NCBI GenBank assembly: GCA_009693745.1
Contig: SHWR01000054.1
Coordinates: 1-7,570 of the forward strand
Direction of reading: 5' to 3'
DNA: 7,570 bases
From: Candidatus Fonsibacter sp.
GTDB lineage: Bacteria; Pseudomonadota; Alphaproteobacteria; Pelagibacterales; Pelagibacteraceae
Positions 5,620 through 7,570 of the stretch are shown piece after piece. Under the pieces are notes generated by a model that was given only the letters and a program-made list of their open reading frames with translations, was not told the origin of the DNA and did no database searches. Both the position numbers and the translations under genes were made by a program. Positions within the stretch are counted from its first letter, which is position 1; each line of letters starts with the position of its first letter.

Positions 5620-7272
5620 ATGGCAGGTAAAATTGTAAAGTTCGATACAGATGCAAGAAATGCAATGCTAAGAGGTGTTGATATACTTGCAAATGCAGTA
5701 AAGGTAACGCTAGGACCAAAAGGAAGAAATGTAGTTATAGATAAATCGTTCGGTGCTCCTAGAATAACTAAAGATGGAGTAACTGTTGCAAAAGAAATTG
5801 AGCTTGAAGATAAATTTGAAAACATGGGAGCTCAAATGGTTAAGGAAGTTGCTAACAAAACTAACGAAGAAGCTGGCGATGGAACTACAACTGCAACTAT
5901 TTTAGCACAAGCAATCACAAGAGAAGGTTGCAAGTATGTTGCTGCTGGAATGAACCCAATGGATTTAAAAAGAGGAATTGATTTAGCGGTAGAGGCAGTA
6001 ATAACAAGAATTAAAGACAGTTCAAGAAAAGTAAAAACTAGTGAAGAAATTGCACAGGTTGGAACTATTTCTGCAAATGGTGAAAAAGAGATTGGTGACA
6101 TGATTGCAAAAGCAATGCAAAAAGTTGGCAACGAAGGTGTTATCACCGTTGAAGAAGCAAAAGGTCTTTCAACAGAACTTGATGTAGTTGAAGGTATGCA
6201 ATTTGATAGAGGTTATCTATCTCCTTACTTTATAACTAATGCAGATAAAATGATTGCGGAATTAGAAGATCCACTAATTTTTATCACAGAAAAAAAATTA
6301 ACTAACTTGCAGCCTATGGTTCCTCTATTGGAATCGGTTGTACAATCTAGCAGACCATTTTTAATTATTGCTGAAGATGTTGAGGGTGAAGCTCTTGCAA
6401 CTTTAGTTGTAAATAAATTAAGAGGTGGTTTAAAAGTCGTGGCGGTTAAAGCTCCTGGCTTTGGTGATAGAAGAAAATCAATGTTAGAAGATATAGCTAT
6501 CTTAACTGGTGGACAGGTTATATCTGACGATCTTGGGATTAAACTTGAAAACGTTAAGTTGAAAGATCTTGGTCAATGTAAAAAAATTAAAATTGATAAA
6601 GACAACACAACTATCGTTGATGGTGCAGGCAAAAAATCTGAAATAGAAGCAAGATGTGGTCAAATCAGAAAACAAATTGAAGAAACTACTTCTGATTACG
6701 ATAAAGAAAAATTACAAGAACGATTAGCTAAACTTGCTGGTGGTGTTGCTATTATTAAAGTTGGTGGTGCTACAGAAGTTGAAGTTAAAGAGCGAAAAGA
6801 CAGAGTAGAAGACGCGCTTAATGCTACTAGAGCAGCTGTACAAGAAGGTGTAGTTGTTGGCGGTGGATGTGCATTACTATATGCCTCTGAAGCTCTAAAT
6901 AATTTAAAACCAAAAGGTGACGACCAAAAAGCTGGTGTTGAAATAATCAGAAAAGCTTTACAATACCCAATCAGACAAATCACAGCAAATGCTGGAGTTG
7001 ATGGTTCAGTAATTGTTGGAAAACTTTTAGAGGCAAAAAAACCTTCTCAAGGTTACGATGCTCAAAATGGCGAGTATTGTGATATGTTTGCAAAAGGTAT
7101 TATCGATCCAACTAAAGTTGTTCGAACAGCTCTTCAAGACGCTTCTTCAATAGCTGGTCTACTTATTACAACTGAAGCAATGATCGCTGATAAACCCGAC
7201 GACAAAAACTCTAATTCTGGCGGTGGTGGAATGCCAGGCGGAATGGGTGGTATGGGCGGAATGGGAATGTAA
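5620..7272 (+). CDS. groEL: chaperonin GroEL (Cpn60)
   Basis: Sixty-kDa ATP-dependent chaperonin; two stacked rings of seven fold cytoplasmic proteins together with GroES. The 550 residues align without gaps to E. coli numbering through the parts I checked: TLGPKGR at 30-36 and Asp52 (nucleotide and metal site), GDGTTT at 86-91 with Asp87, catalytic Asp398 in VEDALNATRAA, the family signature AAVQEGVVVGGG at 405-416, and the apical client/GroES-binding residues Tyr199, Tyr203, Phe204, Leu237, Leu259, Val263 and Val264. Position 234 is Val where E. coli has Leu, a conservative change. The C-terminal tail from 534 is the flexible Gly-Gly-Met repeat that lines the chamber floor, so this is the general housekeeping type. 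Cys residues at 104, 320, 346, 417 and 487 are not unusual. It is followed by a strong terminator. Its codons are less extreme in A/T than those of ribF and the HAD gene, as expected for high expression. Confidence 0.99.
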   Translation: MAGKIVKFDTDARNAMLRGVDILANAVKVTLGPKGRNVVIDKSFGAPRITKDGVTVAKEIELEDKFENMGAQMVKEVANKTNEEAGDGTTTATILAQAITREGCKYVAAGMNPMDLKRGIDLAVEAVITRIKDSSRKVKTSEEIAQVGTISANGEKEIGDMIAKAMQKVGNEGVITVEEAKGLSTELDVVEGMQFDRGYLSPYFITNADKMIAELEDPLIFITEKKLTNLQPMVPLLESVVQSSRPFLIIAEDVEGEALATLVVNKLRGGLKVVAVKAPGFGDRRKSMLEDIAILTGGQVISDDLGIKLENVKLKDLGQCKKIKIDKDNTTIVDGAGKKSEIEARCGQIRKQIEETTSDYDKEKLQERLAKLAGGVAIIKVGGATEVEVKERKDRVEDALNATRAAVQEGVVVGGGCALLYASEALNNLKPKGDDQKAGVEIIRKALQYPIRQITANAGVDGSVIVGKLLEAKKPSQGYDAQNGEYCDMFAKGIIDPTKVVRTALQDASSIAGLLITTEAMIADKPDDKNSNSGGGGMPGGMGGMGGMGM

Positions 7273-7308
7273 TTCCATCCAATCTAGCAAACTTTCTAGA
7301 AAAAATTT

Positions 7309-7342
7309 AAAACCCCGGACTAAAAATCCGGGGTTTTTTTTT
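7309..7342. terminator. intrinsic terminator after groEL, probably bidirectional
   Basis: CCCCGGA (7313-7319) pairs with TCCGGGG (7327-7333) around the 7-base loop CTAAAAA. The flanking AAAA/TTTT extends the stem to 11 bp, and nine T follow (7334-7342). On the minus strand the same hairpin is followed by TTTT and further T-rich sequence, so it can also stop transcription of the converging hisG, whose stop codon lies just 3 bases beyond the T-tract. Confidence 0.93.
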
Positions 7343-7344
7343 GA

Positions 7345-7570
7345 CTATTTTAAAAGATTTAAAAATTTATTTTTCTCAATTTTTTTAGAAACAAAAATAC
7401 AGGCAGAACTTTTTAATATAGTCCCATCATTTATAATTCTTAAATTATTAGCTTTTAAAGTTGAGCCTGTAGAGGTTATATCCGTGATTAACTCAGAAGA
7501 GCCAGTAAATGGATAAGACTCCGTCGCTCCTAAACTTGGAACAACTCGAAACTGACTGACTCCTTTTGAC
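7345..7570 (-). CDS. hisG: ATP phosphoribosyltransferase, C-terminal part only (cut by window edge)
   Basis: HisG joins ATP and PRPP to give phosphoribosyl-ATP, the first and feedback-controlled step of histidine synthesis in the cytoplasm. Reading right to left from 7569, 74 residues are open before TAG at 7345-7347; the N-terminus is outside the window. The translation carries the HisG signature: Glu, five residues, Gly, then SSELITDITSTGSTL, the loop that binds the PRPP phosphate. After it come KANNLRIINDGTILKSSACI and a Lys-rich end. The protein stops soon after this region, with no room for the regulatory ACT-like third domain of long-form HisG, so this is probably the short form, which needs HisZ as partner; hisZ or hisS may lie upstream, outside the window. 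The gene converges on groEL and shares its terminator. Confidence 0.88.
   Translation of the reverse strand, partial: SKGVSQFRVVPSLGATESYPFTGSSELITDITSTGSTLKANNLRIINDGTILKSSACIFVSKKIEKNKFLNLLK

Noticed and set aside
5332..6983. Several minus-strand open frames of 70-104 codons under groES and groEL
   Set aside because: They are antisense shadows of highly conserved chaperonin codons, Ser/Pro/Leu-rich as such shadows usually are, with no start signals.
7223..7516. 97-codon plus-strand open frame at the end of groEL
   Set aside because: It is out of frame with the Gly/Met tail, crosses the terminator hairpin and then runs antisense to hisG.
1..7523. TAAGACTCCG at both 1-10 and 7514-7523, as possible flanking repeats of a mobile unit
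   Set aside because: A 10-base match is common by chance in 7.5 kb. Both copies lie within coding sequence (ileS and hisG) where each encodes Glu-Ser-Tyr, and no transposase or integrase is present.

Overview
The window comes from a low-GC, streamlined bacterial genome. A/T-rich codons dominate, Lys, Asn, Ile and Phe are abundant, genes touch or overlap, and there is no gene-free stretch longer than about 205 bases. The protein sequences look alphaproteobacterial: an omega-amino-acid aminotransferase of the alphaproteobacterial type, a class IIA HAD protein beside ribF and ileS, and a GroEL with a canonical Gly/Met tail. The extreme A/T bias together with biosynthetic genes such as hisG suggests a free-living marine lineage of the SAR11/Pelagibacterales kind rather than a Rickettsia-like parasite. 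That placement is inference from composition and protein feel, not from a search.

Layout: positions 1-5093 hold a four-gene run on the minus strand, read right to left: omega-amino acid:pyruvate aminotransferase, class IIA HAD hydrolase, ribF (FMN/FAD synthesis) and ileS (cut by the left edge). The junctions are 10 nt, 0 nt and a 1-nt TAATG overlap, so the run is almost certainly one transcript with translational coupling. A 203-base divergent intergenic region (5094-5296) follows. It holds a perfect 14-bp palindrome just upstream of the aminotransferase and a heat-shock-like promoter for the chaperonin genes. groES and groEL occupy 5297-7272 on the plus strand, both with strong Shine-Dalgarno sequences. 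A strong GC-rich hairpin with a T-tract (7309-7342) ends groEL, and because the gene on the other side converges on it, probably ends that one too. That gene is the C-terminal part of hisG, on the minus strand and cut by the right edge.

How the genes work together: groES/groEL form the folding chamber and are probably heat inducible. ribF and ileS are housekeeping genes (flavin cofactors, isoleucyl-tRNA). The aminotransferase is a nitrogen/carbon-recycling enzyme for beta-alanine-like omega-amino acids, and is the one metabolically specialised member of the left operon. The window looks like ordinary core genome. I saw no mobile element, CRISPR array, tRNA, rRNA or defence system. The points worth a second look are regulatory (divergent intergenic region), the unusual motif I of the HAD protein, its long A-tracts, and the placement of the aminotransferase.
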